Of a stretch of 64,000 nt of DNA, positions 1-12,700 are shown piece by piece. The notes beneath the pieces are model-generated. The model saw only the letters and a list, made by a program, of their open reading frames with translations. It ran no database searches and was not told where the DNA came from. The DNA is taken from the NCBI GenBank assembly GCA_963457665.1, contig OY735203.1:2512501-2576500 (forward strand), written 5' to 3'. Source of the DNA: Thysanoteuthis rhombus. Lineage: Eukaryota; Mollusca; Cephalopoda; Oegopsida; Thysanoteuthidae. How positions within the stretch are numbered: position 1 is the stretch's first letter; the number at the start of each line of letters is the position of its first letter. Both the position numbers and the translations under genes were made by a program.

Positions 1-107
1 TAACTTTGTAACGATCTCCGATTATTTCAAATAAGAGTTTCAATATGAGGCTAGCAGTATAACATAATATGATAATATATCAATAATATAAAGCCACTCC
101 TGAAATG

Positions 108-150
108 TAATGGATTTATTTCATAGAGTGTTCGATACATACAACTTTTT
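108..150. repeat. Dispersed repeat, copy A
   Basis: The TTTATTTCATAGAGTG core and flanking bases recur at 62330-62372 with a few mismatches, so both are copies of one interspersed family. Confidence 0.5.
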
Positions 151-192
151 ACTCTTGAAGTTGAGTTGTTTTAGAGTAGAGCTGGAAATAAA

Positions 193-307
193 TAGTAGAA
201 TATGGGTTCGCTACACAAAGTAGCTCATGTTTCTGCCCTCTTCGGGCCCCATCAGGCGCCCGAAGAGGGCAGAAACATGAGCTACTTTGTGTGGCGAATC
301 CACATTC

Positions 308-312
<5 letters not shown>
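193..312. mobile_element. Foldback element: two 55-bp inverted arms
   Basis: Left arm 193-247 and right arm 258-312 are reverse complements with about 3 mismatches in 55 positions, separated by a 10-base loop. The element is richer in GC than its flanks and runs directly into a (TA)n tract. Such a hairpin is typical of a foldback MITE or snap-back repeat. No coding capacity is seen. Confidence 0.75.

Positions 313-348
<36 letters not shown>
311..348. repeat. (TA)n microsatellite
   Basis: Uninterrupted TA dinucleotides abutting the foldback element. Confidence 0.95.
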
Positions 349-350
<2 letters not shown>

Positions 351-590
351 CCATGTCACTCTTCCGTCTGTTTGTTAATTCCCTTCACACTAAAGCAGTT
401 CGAAAGAGAGAGCAGGATTTAAGTAAGGCTTTACAATGGATATTAGTTCGTGCATGCTGGTTCGTACACAGAAGCAAATAGAATTTTATTACATTGTTTT
501 TATTAGCTGTGTTAAACTATTTCACGAGGACCAATCCATTATAACTTTGAGGTTACGAAAATAATTCTGTCATCATTTACAGGTACTTTG

Positions 591-592
<2 letters not shown>

Positions 593-650
<58 letters not shown>
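593..650. repeat. (TA)n microsatellite
   Basis: About 29 TA units. Confidence 0.95.
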
Positions 651-654
<4 letters not shown>

Positions 655-1446
655 GTTGTCCGAGAAGAAGCCGGGCTTTTTTTCAAAGACACCAGTTTCG
701 ATGGATCTCAGCGCGTGCATTCTAATGTGCTTGTCGTCCATCGATGTGAAAGGTCATCCAGAAGCCAAAAGAAGACAGAAACAATACTTTATTTAATCAT
801 ATTTTAAGTTCTACTCCAGCTCAATGTTTAATATTGAATTCATCGAGAACTATATAAAATAAAGCCATCACACATCGGATTGTGCACTATGTTATATTGT
901 ATTCCTGATTTGTAGTTCATGCATATATTATCTCTACAATCAGTATAGTGTGCTTCTATCGAGGTCATAGATCTGGAGAAATGCACAATCGCTTGGATCT
1001 TAGAGGGAGGAATGACAGCAAATCGGATATTGGACTTGACAAACAACTAACACTAATCTAGCTTGAAGATTTTTTTTTAAATGTATCACCGATGAGCCTC
1101 TAGATTTCCTGTACATTACTCAGAGGCTAGAGTTCATTTTACGTTTGAGACGCAGAGACGAAATGTTGGCGTTTAGTTCAGAAATCATGGGTCAAAATCA
1201 AGCGAGAAAGACGTAGCTCTTATTGGATGTTGGCGTTTTTCACATCGTCCCTTGCCTTGTCCACAAAACAAAGCCACCGGCCAGTAAATATGCCTCGTCC
1301 ATTTTTGCTAAGCTAAGTACTTGTTTTAGTCATAAATAAACTTTTATGATATTTTGTAAATGTTGCGAAAATATACGCTATACAATCATTTCATTAAACA
1401 TTATCTTGATACTTTCATCATACCTGTCAAAACACAGTCTTTGTGA
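651..1446. other. Upstream non-coding region
   Basis: No recognisable gene. The first peroxidase exon or exons with the signal peptide may lie here or outside the window; no ATG-signal-donor combination with a compatible phase was found. Confidence 0.4.
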
Positions 1447-1478
<32 letters not shown>

Positions 1479-1663
1479 ACTGTTCATATCTCTCTCTGTT
1501 CATATCTATCTATACTATGTTCATATCTATGTATATATCTATATTCTGTTCATATCTATCTATCTATCTATCACAGTTCATATCTCTCTCTGTTCATATC
1601 TATCTATACTATGTTCATATCTATGTATGTATCTATATTCTTTTCATATCTATCTATCTATCA

Positions 1664-1700
<37 letters not shown>

Positions 1701-1701
1701 C
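1447..1701. repeat. Complex (ATCT)n array with embedded GTTCATATCT units
   Basis: ATCT tetranucleotides are interrupted several times by GTTCATATCT and GTATATATCT blocks, giving a higher-order period of roughly 60 and 120 bases. Apparent Ser/Ile/Tyr-rich reading frames here are repeat artefacts. Confidence 0.9.
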
Positions 1702-1867
1702 TGCTTGTTCACTCTCGCTCTTTTAGCCTAATACCCTTTTAATATAACTTTCTTTTGACGCCGTCTCATTTGGTTATGTTGTTTACCCGGAGTAAATTCA
1801 ACTTCATACTAATACTAATGATTGTTGGATTCTGGACCTTCGAAAGATCATAAGCTTTCTGTTGGCG

Positions 1868-2465
1868 CAGTGGTCGGCCAACCTTTTCAGAAGTGGGACA
1901 AGGTGAATAAGAAATGAGGCAATTATCATAATATGCTATGGAGACAGCCTGTTTTTGTTTTGTTTTGTTTTCATCATAAGAGCATATATAAACTTCCATC
2001 CATTATCAGTCAAAGTTAAGGCAACATAAAGCGTCACGTATCATAAGAGAAGACAACCCCCTATGGAGTATGACGGTCGGTGACGAAGTCCTGGTTTCTA
2101 TTGAATGTGTCAGCTCAGTGATCTTTGCAAGTCTCAAGACTGGTTGAGACCTGGACTTTACACCAACTATTATAATCAGCCTCTTGGTAAGATACAAGTC
2201 CTACGAAATTACACAGCTTAGATTGAGATCAATTAGCTGCACAGGGAAATGATTATTTCATGTGCACATTACATGATTATTAGTTTGACAGTCAGTCTCT
2301 TGGGTAGCTTTCATGTTTCAGCTTCATAGGTGACTATCGGGAGGATGCATCGGTTGTGTACCCTTCTTTTTAGGACAAATGGGATTTTCTCTTTCTTATT
2401 CAATGAAGTCAGCTGGCTGGATGAATAAAACCACTGGCCCGTGGGCTGTAGGTTTCCGACCCCTG
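1868..2465. mobile_element. Non-autonomous hAT-like element, copy 1
   Basis: The left end reads CAGTGGTCGGCCAACC and the right end, as reverse complement, CAGGGGTCGGAAACC. These are inverted termini of the CAGnGGTCGGnnAACC type found on hAT/Charlie elements. Flanking octamers match at 5 of 8 positions, compatible with a decayed 8-bp target duplication. The left 100 bases resemble 23278-23420. Confidence 0.55.
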
Positions 2466-2582
2466 AGTTAGTGTATCACATTTGCGAGAATTTTTCAAAT
2501 TATCCCAAGCCTATAACCAAATTGTTTTGTTTTTTATTCAATTTATTTTTTTCATTTATTTATTGATTCTTTTTTGTTTCAG

Positions 2583-2830
2583 TTATTTGACATGTTGCCT
2601 TTTCTGGCTACAAACTATCCAGATTTTGGCCCAGCAGGAACAAGTATGGGCCAACAGTTCAATTACCGCCACCGCCCAATCACGTGCTCGACGTTCGACA
2701 TCCTTGAGTGACCAGCAGAAAAATAACCTCCGACGTCGTATCACTGCTGATGTGGTCCGACTGGCTGACCAAGGAGCCCGCGAAGTCCTTGCAAGAAAAA
2801 CACAGGATGACCGCTTTTTTTTCAAACTCG
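2583..2830 (+). CDS. Peroxidase exon 1 (first recognisable exon): propeptide region
   Basis: The acceptor after a long T-rich tract is AG at 2581-2582. A second AG at 2621-2622 would give a shorter exon from 2623; both keep the frame. It encodes the propeptide-like region containing RARR (2683-2694), a plausible furin site, and ends FFFKLG split by a phase-1 donor GTGTGT. The upstream open frame has no ATG and runs through the polypyrimidine tract, so it is intron. Confidence 0.75.
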
Positions 2831-5800
2831 GTGTGTTTGCCCGAAATGCTTTATGAATAATTAGATTTTTTCGCTTTAAACTCATCATTCTATTCTTAAA
2901 AAATATAAACAGATCACAGAACTGCGTTGTTAACCCTATAAACAGGAATTCAGTACTTCCATGACCCTCTAACGAATTGAAAAAAAATATACAATGCTTT
3001 TTCGCATTTCGCTCAGTTACTCAGAGACTGTTTGAATCAGACCAACTCTTTGTATATTTAACAAAACTGTGCCTGCTAAATACTTATCCTATCTAAAGAT
3101 TATTATATAAGACATATCGCTAAAATTTTGATTTGAATGGAAGAAGTAAGATGTTTCAACTGACCCCCTACACTTGGGCCGTTGCAACGTTATAAATACA
3201 TTGATTACCCCTTTTTCTAGTTTTCTAACACAGCACGCTTCCAAAAGACATTGATCGTAAGACCGTTTCTATTGAATGACTAATCAGACCTGTAGTTAAT
3301 ATTATTGCTATTATCATCATTATTGATCGGAAATGATAGATAACGCCGTGCTTGTTAATACTTAGAAAGTAAGAAGAAAAGAAGACTTTCATGAATTTTT
3401 TCGATACAATACATCAAACTGATTTCTGTACGTTTTTATCATTATCATCATCACACTTGTATCATCTATTCTTATACGAAATTATCCTATAACCTAGCTG
3501 ATCGCTGAGGTACCTAACTCGACACCTACACATTATTACAATTTCTTTTAATACCACTGTTACAGGTGTTGATGCAACCCGTCGAAACACGGCTATCTTC
3601 ATGCACAATCTGTTTATATCCAAGAATCCCTCCGTAACTGATGAGTTAAAGGATTCGGGGATTTTGGCCGTCACGGCGACCAAGGAACTTTCCAAACGGT
3701 GAGTGCTTTGATACTGAGATGAGACGATAGGAATCATATCACAAACATCGTTGTTGATTACTTCTACGTGCAGATAGATAGATAGATAGATAGATGGATG
3801 GATGGATGGATGAACAGACTGAGAGAGTGATGGATAGATGTGAACATACTGAGATAGATAGATAGATAGTAATGAATAGACTGAGAAAGAGAGATAGGTG
3901 GATAGATGTGAACATACTGAGATAGATAGAAATGAATAGACTGAGATAGATAGGTAGATAGATGTGAACATGCTAGTTTCCAAAACCAAGCCTTACCGTA
4001 TACCCAGCTCTCAAAACCCAGCCTTACCATATACTCACTTCCCCAAACCCAGAAGACTTAGTTCTCTGAACCTAGGCTCACCGTATGCCCAGTTTCCAAA
4101 ACCAAGCCTTACTGAATATCCAGTTTTCCAAGCCCAGCCTTACCGTATATCAACATCCCAAAACCCCAACCTTACCGTACACCCAGCTCCCAAAATCTGG
4201 TTATGAAATATTCGTTTCTTTCCACTACTACTACCATTGGGTTCTTACTCCATTGACATTATCATAAATTATAGATTTGTCGATAAATGATATCATTTCA
4301 TCTATGTATCTCTTTCTCACACACGATATCACTTCAGGGAAACACCTCTGTCAATTCTCTTTTTCAATCCCTAAGTAAATGTATCACTCGGTTTTATCGT
4401 TTGCTATATTGCCCTGCTTCGTTTTGTTTTTTTCAGTTTAGGTCTGAGTAAAAAGGAACTGGGTGTTCTGCCCCAACTCAGAGACATTCCTCAACCGGAG
4501 TTCCCTTGCCCGTTCCGCATTCCTCGTTGTAACCCTGGGTCTAAGTACCGGAAAGCTGATGGATCGTGTAATAACCTGCAGAATCCTATTTGGGGAAAGA
4601 CTGGAACTCCACAGCAACGGTTTCTTTCGCCGTGGTATGACGATGGTAAGAAAATATTTGCAAGGGTGTTTATGTTCAATGCGTTCTTGAAATGATATAC
4701 TGACATTTGCTATTGGGCTATTCACATCCAGGACCCATCGACTACGGACCAGAAAAAGACGTGGTAAATCTTCCAAGATCTCTGTCCGCGGACCCAAGCC
4801 ATTATAGATGGGTCCAGACTCTTTTATGTCTATGGGGGAATCTCTGGGTGTTTCGCTGAATATTTGTTGGAAGTAGTAGCAGCAGTTATGGATATTGTAT
4901 TGGTTGTGCTGATCAGAAGTATCTGTCGTCATTGATATTGGGGTAATAGATTAGTGTTAGACTTTTGGGGTACTTGGTAAGTTGGGGTCGAGGCTATCTC
5001 TTGCAGTAATCAAGATAGTGGGATATAGCTTAGAGGGGGTCCTAAAATATATGATCGAGTCTCAGTTTGTAAATGTATGTTCTGTATCCTTGATGTTCTG
5101 AAAAGTCAGATGGCTTTGAGTAGTAAATGTGAAAATGGCTACACATGTTTCTATCGGTAGAGATCTGGGTGATTGGGTGAAGTTTCCAATGTTTGATAAA
5201 TGTAAAAGGAGAGTTAGGTATCGTAGAGTAAAGTAAGTTTGTAATGTTAATTATATGTAGGTGGAGTCTATATTGTGTAGGTGGAGTTCTTGGGGGAATA
5301 AGAGTATATGTATATTAAGGTATGTTTGGGCCTGGGTAGTGTAGTCTTAAGTGCAGATATGAAGATGGTGAGTTGATAAGCGCAGAGTAATTAGGAGTAA
5401 CAGGATTATGGTGTTAGAGATTGATGTGATTAGAGTTGTTTAGTTTTTTGTTACGTCCATTATGGGAGCGAGTTTTTTAAATTTGTTTATCCAAGTATAT
5501 TCATTTAGTTCTAGAATTTTAGTCATGTCATGAGGTGAGCTTTTTTCTATTTTTTTCGGTGATGATGAATTTAGCATTTGTGTCGAAATTGTGATCCTGG
5601 GAGTAGGTTGGGATGATTGGGTGATTTAATTCTGTGTCTTTAGTTATTGAGTCTAATGTTGAATTTCCAATCAGACTTACCTATATATTGCAGTTTGAAT
5701 TCATTACATTCCAGGAGGTAGATGGCATTTTTGCTTGTGCAGTCAGAATTATGGTTGGTATGAAAAGTCTTGTTGTAGTGGTAGAGCTAGTGAAGGTGTT

Positions 5801-6639
5801 GGTGTTCTTAATGTGGTTGCAGCATACACTTTCTTTTGTTGCAGGGTTGGAGAATTTAACGGTTTTCGGGATGGGGTTATATGAGACTTTGTTATATATC
5901 ATAGTGTTACTGCTAATCATGTCTTTAATGTTTTTGGATTTGCAGTAAGTGATAACGCATAGTTCTTGAAATATTTCTTTGAGTTCTGTTTCAAGTGTAA
6001 GTAGATTCCATCTCTTATATGTGACAGAGGTGGGATTGTGTTGTGGAAGGTGGTTATGAGTGGTATGCAGACAGGTTTATTTTCGTTAGAGAGTGTAAGG
6101 TTTCTTCTCTGGATATTGTAATGGCCTTTTTTATTTGGTTATTTGTAATCTTCTAGTGAATATTCTCGTTTGATGAAATCTTGTACCAAGTTTTAATTGT
6201 GTTTGTTAAGTTCAATATCTGTAGATCAAATTCTCCAAATTATAGGTGCTTATGAGAATGGTAATTTTTGGGGGGTAGGGGGAGTCCAGGTGTTTTGGGT
6301 GGATTGATTCAAAGAAGAGGCAGTTGTGGGTGTCTGTAGGCTTGGTATAGATGATGGTCTGGAAGTTTCGATAGTTTATGTGTGTAAAGACTTCCCTTAT
6401 TTGGGCTATACTCCTGTATACATAAAAAAGAATATCATTTATATATCTAATATAGAAGATTCAGTCTTTATTTATCTCTGGGTCGATGTAAGTCTCATCG
6501 AATTTGTTGACATAGGAGGGGCTGCAACTCTGCCCATGACACAGCCTTTCAGCTGGAGGAAATGTCTATTATCAAAATTGAATCTATTGAGGGAGAGAAT
6601 ATGTTGCATAAAGGTGGTTACCGTTTCTGTTTTGGGTTT

Positions 6640-6714
<75 letters not shown>

Positions 6715-9700
6715 AGTTTTTAATTATATCGTTGGATTGTAGGTGTTTCTGAACCTCGTAATCAAGGGGTTTTTGGTAGCCTCTTGCCCAGTGCACGGTT
6801 GGTCAGCACTACAGTCCATCAGCCAGATTCAAGAAACACAGGTCACCGAATTGTGTCCCACATGGTCATGCAATGGGGTCAGTTTATTGACCATGATATA
6901 TCCAACACACCTGTAGATACAGGTAAGTTACTCAATGCACTTATTTAACAGAAAAGCTGTAATATTCGTCAGGATAACACTAGACCGTGAGTTTCTTTTG
7001 GGGTGGAATTAACTTTGAAAAAAATGCCTGGTAGATGGTAGAAGATAATGGAAAGAAATGTATGTTATTCGATGAAATTAATGTTGAATTTTCTTTTTAA
7101 AGCTAAAAACCCACCTCTGAGGATCTACCACAGAAAATGGTCTTTTCTTTGTTTGATGTAATTCAAGGGGAATTTTTCTATTTCATCTGTCTGGTCAGTC
7201 GTCCCAGCAAGTTCATTAAATCGAAAGATTCCCAGAAGAATTCATCGAATCAAAACCTGCATTGCTCTTTTATAATGGGATGCACATTTTACTTGATAAG
7301 TGGTGTAACGCCTTCAAGGGCCATGAAAAATACTCTGATGACTGAATAATGGCGCTATAGATTTATTGCATGGAAATACTTTGAAATGTCAGCATGCACT
7401 TGAATTTCGGTTATTCATAAAATTCATAAAGGGCATAAAAAAGAGTTAATACCTTTATGCAAGGCTGTGTGACTATATGTAATAATGCGAGTTTTAGTGT
7501 CATAATGTTTTTGTTTTGTTTTGTTTTGGTTTATTTTCACCTATAACTCATATAATTAGAAACAAAGATGTTAATTATAGGATGTGTAGTTCAAAAGATA
7601 TGGGTGTTTAAATGAATAAAGCAGCTATTTTCAAAATCCCTTGATAACAACCGCCAGGGGTCACTGCTGACGTGTATCAATGTCTAAAAGTAATCAGTAA
7701 GGGTAACCACATGTACGAGCCAAGTTTCTCATGCTTTCAACCCAAAGTGCACAAATTCTTGCTTATCTGCCTCATTGTATTGGAATGTACAAAATTTAAA
7801 AATTTGAAATAATGGGAAGGCAATCAAAATCAACTTTAGGAGCTTTCATTGATTGGCGTAAGAATTCAGTATACTTTGATTATGCCGCAAATCCTATATC
7901 GATTGTGGCATCATTGTCATTTTGTAACTAGCTCAATTCCTCCTGCTCATCATATTCGCAAACGACTACTTGGACTTCAAACTGGTTGCTCTACCAATCA
8001 GGAAGAGGCAATGCGATAATATCTTGGAAACGCTGTACCATGTCGCCATCTAATGATTGCAGAAAATCGTGAAAGTTAATCATATCCTCATCGGCCAATT
8101 CATCTTTCAAGTTATCCAATCGTTGAAATTGAAGTTGACGTCAGGAAATGTTCATTTATACAGCGTAAATTTAGAAATGAGGGCTGTGATAGGCGCTTCA
8201 TAGTCGACCAACGTGTTTTGCTTTCCTTGCACAATCGTATTTAGGTCATAAGGTTAAGATTATACATCGACAAGGAAAAAGATACCGCGTTTTGCAACAG
8301 TCAGAGAAATGGATATTGGGGTATTTTGAAAATGTTCAATGATTGTATCAAACAGTTCGGCAGAACGAACAACAGAGTCGCCTTTTGAGAACCAACGTAC
8401 TTCAGAAAGCCTCGCATAACCAACATCGTTAACAAGGCACAGTTGACGGAAAATCCGATCATAATTCAATTTTAGTTTGTTCACCATCGTCATCACTGAC
8501 AGCAGAAAATGCTGTGTCGTTTCCTCCTGAATTAACGAGATTAATGTTCTCTGCTTTTCGAATGAAGCCTTAATTTGCAAGAAATATTGTAGTTTGCCTT
8601 CCTGGTCAGCATGCATGAAATGAAAGTGATACTTGAAGCGTAAAGGCTCCCTGGCTTCGTTGCCTAATGTCTGGTTGCACAGAAGACCAACAGATAATTG
8701 CCTGGTGTGCTGAGAGGCAACAAACCCATAAGATAATCAATGCTCTATTGGTGACAAATATTCCTAACTGGAGGAATTGGGATATTCAAAAGTTATACAA
8801 TAATCAATGGAAATTGCAGGAACAATAGATAACAAAATTTTGATCAACTGTCTGCGCATTCAACCGCCATTTGGAATGTACTATTCATAAATCGTATACA
8901 ATTCGGCCTTCGTGCGTCAGTGTGCACTTGTGATTGTCGGATTGGACAGGGTCGTTTAAATCTTGCGTTTTCAAAATACGCTTATCTTTCCTTCAGTTTA
9001 TGAATGTATATGGTTTGCTCTCAGTATTAAGTTACAGCTCATATATTTGTTCTACGTACCTACCTACACTAGTGTAGTATAGACGTATGCATACCTACAC
9101 AAACATTTATACAATTCTTTATGCACCAACATAATGTATGTCATCATAGAGCTGCTTGGTAAATTAATATTGATACATTTTGTCTTGTCAATTATACTTT
9201 AATTGTCAAAATCCTTTACCGACCACCAAAATTTCAGAACGCCCATCATTTCCTGTACAGTTGTTCATCGCCTTACCAAGAATTGAAAACGTCCATCCAT
9301 GGGTGATATTGCCGAGGTTGAGAAACCTTGATCTAGATTGGGTACTTCCGATGAAAGAACTTATTTTTCTTTTATTTGATAAGCTTATGGTAATGAGGAT
9401 CACTAAACCAGCATATTTGGTTATTCTTTTCTCTTTTGCTCTTCTAGCTGTTTTTTGTTTCTTCCAGAGTGAATAGAATAATTTTGACATGTTTTGCAGC
9501 GTCGATATCACCCTAAGCATAAGGATTGTGTTTATGAGAACCAACTGTCCTGTATCTAAATAGTCCAATAAATTGCAATGATTCGTTCCCAGGTTTCGAA
9601 CACGCAGATATTTCGTGCTGCATTGATGATATTCCTAAAGATGTACGTGAAAAACTGACCTTTGACCTTAGAAATAGGTAAGTGTATCACAGTTTTTTTA

Positions 9701-12700
9701 TCTACTGTTTCAATTCCCCTATAAATATAATAATTAGCGAAGTGTTTTATTGCTCTGTCATGCTAAGGGATGCAACTGATGTAGTAAAATGGAAATTTAT
9801 ATTCTAATGATGTGATAAAATGTTGAATTTAGAGAATGAGAAAAATATAGAAATTAATTAGAAGCAAAAACAAAAAATATTAAAAATCCATTTACAAAAA
9901 TAGATGGCTATTCACCAATCTCACTTCCATGGAAATCTCTATTATACACGTATATAAAATGAATTGTGCACAAAAGGCTATTCTCCAAGCTCATTGCAAT
10001 GTAATTCTCTATTGTCCACGTTTATAAAATGCAATGTGTATATCCATATAATTCATATATGACGTCATTTTGACGTCACGGGTAAACTAGTGCTAGATAA
10101 TTAGTAATTAAATCGAACTAGTATTTTGTCCTGTCGCGAACCCCAGTATCTTCACATATTCTTACTTGATATTTGTATGATTTTTCTCAGTTAATTTGAT
10201 AATGTTATTTTAAACCATTACTTTGTTTTAGAGTTTACAGGACGTACTCCACCTTTCTTGACAAGTATACGATAACTTTGCTGAGCAAGGATTTTTGTTG
10301 TGAAATAAGATGACGTGTCGAGCTAGACAAATTCAGAAAAATACTGTCTCTGCGACGCCCATGATAGAGAGATCTGACGTATCGTGAATGTCTATGTCTG
10401 ACGACGGACGCTAAAAGTTTAGTGATGATAAATCTTCATCTTTGACTTCTCAGGACTGAATATTTTCCCTGGTTGAAATGTAAATGAGTCGTATGTGCTT
10501 GTGTGTCCTATATGCAAGCAGAATTAGGGAGGGGATCCATCGGTAGCTTTGGCTCCGACAAGAGGGATCAAACAGAATAAATGTATCAACATCAAACTTA
10601 ATTTTTGCTTTTATCTACAATGCTACAAAGAATTGATCTCCGAATACAGTTGCTTAAATAAACATGAGCAATGATAATCCGATTCGTACAAGTAATAAAA
10701 TTGTTTTAAAATTATTTAAACGATTGTATTTGGTTTACGAAAGCTGGACAATTTGCTTAAATACGGCAAGTGTAAGTTCAACTTACTGAGTTTCTAACAG
10801 TTAGAAGAATTTCAGAAAAATATCGAAAAAATGATAACTAGTAAAAAAAAAGTTGACTAAAAAATTAAGCAAGAGAAAAAAGCACTTATTATGAAGCTAC
10901 TTAACAACTTAATTAGTTAGAGTAAGAATTATTCCTGCTTGCTTTTGCAGATTCGGGGAGTTTCTTCGAGAATATTTAATCTTGAATTTTATCTTGTAGG
11001 GAATCGTGCTTTCCCATTCCAATTCCACCTAATGACCGACATTTTCAAAAGAAATGTTTGAATTTTGTCCGTTCAATGCAGGCTCCAAATTCGAAATGCA
11101 ACTTTGGTAAGTAAATTTTAAAAAATCGTTACCTAATTAAGAATTATAGACAAAAAATGTAGTGTGGGACCGTTGGGGCTGATGGTGAAATGCATAAGTT
11201 GATCGATATCATAAAATGCTGGAAAATACGTTGATGTCAATTCAAAATGTCTGCGCGTAAGTCAGAGCTAAACGTAGTGCATAAAACGATCGCCAGGCAA
11301 AATATTAGTATTTTGACTATTTTGATATTTATTCAGTTTCGCAAAGCACGGCATGAGTCCAAATGGTATAGGAAGATTGATTTGCGCCAATTTTCTGAAT
11401 GGTATGCGCTTCATTGCCTTGAAAATCAACATTGGATGTCCTGGCTTTTAACCAAGGCTCGAATGCTGACCACTGGTTCCGGTAGCAGAATATGTAACTA
11501 CCACGATGCAGACCAAATATTTAACCTTTACTCATGAAAGAAATTATTCTTTTTCTCCAGGGTTCCGCGAGCAACTCAACCAAATAACGTCCTTCATCGA
11601 TGGAGGAGCTGTTTATGGGACAAGCAATGAAGATCACTCTCAACTTAGACGCCATGTCCAAGGTTCATTACGATTTCATTTCTCTTCTTATCAGTTCATG
11701 GGATTTTTTTCAGGGTAGTTCGAATTTGTAGAGCCATCTTATCTCGTAAGCTATTGTTTATGAGTTACTTCCTCACTGTGTATTGTAAATGAACAACCGT
11801 AGCCATCAATCCCTTTTTTTATATGAGCGTGTCTTAGATGTATGTTGTATTCTATTTTGGATGTTTTCCAGTGGGAAACACCAATGATGTCATAGATGTA
11901 ATTCATTCTGACCATAATTATTCTTTGATGGGATTGTTTTTACATGACTTCAGGTTTTGACGCTACGGTTGTTTAATTATTATCTGTGATGGCAAGCATT
12001 TTGTAGTTTTATAATATCTCAGATCTTTTCATCGTCATTCTTTCTTTCTTGGTGGCCAGTGACATTTTCGTCTTAGAGGTAGGACTTCAGAAATATATAA
12101 TACAATTCGTTTATTTCTATAAGAGAATGAAACTTTTTATTTGGAGTTCACAAAATGGAAAATGGATAATGGAAAGAAAAAGAGACTTGGAATGAGGGGG
12201 CAAATATTTCTTCTTTACATTTCGTCCGGTTATTTCGAGTGCACGGAACGGCTACCTGTGCCACAACGCCCCCTGTTGAGCTGTACTGCAAAGGAAATCA
12301 GGCTTCCCCGGTTGTCAGCTCCTAATTGTCTCTTTGTGTCAGCCTCCCACTGCAAACCTCCATTCTACTGCTCACATTATTTAGATTAATTCACGTGTAT
12401 CATTTTCATTCAACCAGGCGTCGAAAAATCACGTGATGTCACTTCAGTCACGTCAATCAATGGATATGGCATTCCGATGTTATTTAACTGCATCGTACAA
12501 CTTTCCTTGGCTAAGCCATACCATTTAATATATTACATAATCAACAAATAGATTTATTCAATTACGGCTGCAAGAACAACAACAGTGCCACCAACTAAGC
12601 CTTCGTCAGATAATGGATTCTGGGACAAAGCATAATTACCACTAAGCCAGGGTGCTCCAGCAGTACCTGACGATACCACCAGGCTTTGTTGGTTCTCTAT

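Noticed and set aside
352..424. ATG frame ending at TTTAA|GTAAGG as a first peroxidase exon
   Set aside because: Basic, not signal-like, and its phase 1 does not fit either exon 1 acceptor; lies in repeat-rich DNA.
1346..1742. Long frames rich in Ser, Ile and Tyr
   Set aside because: Artefact of the ATCT tetranucleotide array.
2482..2582. Open frame upstream of exon 1 as a hydrophobic leader
   Set aside because: No ATG; the hydrophobic residues come from the T-rich polypyrimidine tract before the acceptor.
3462..4267. Frames on both strands across the GATA array and minisatellite
   Set aside because: Repeat-derived; the true coding here is peroxidase exon 2 on +.
4438..4932. 164-codon - strand frame
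   Set aside because: Overlaps peroxidase exon 3 on the other strand, whose translation matches the family strongly; its upstream part is Penelope-element tail.
5634..5948. 104-codon + strand frame
   Set aside because: Shadow of the GIY-YIG remnant encoded on the - strand.
6472..6796. Ile/Tyr-rich reading frames over TA arrays (also at 13239-13570, 62101-62311, 62616-62913)
   Set aside because: They are translations of (TA)n microsatellites on both strands; no codon bias, start context or domain.
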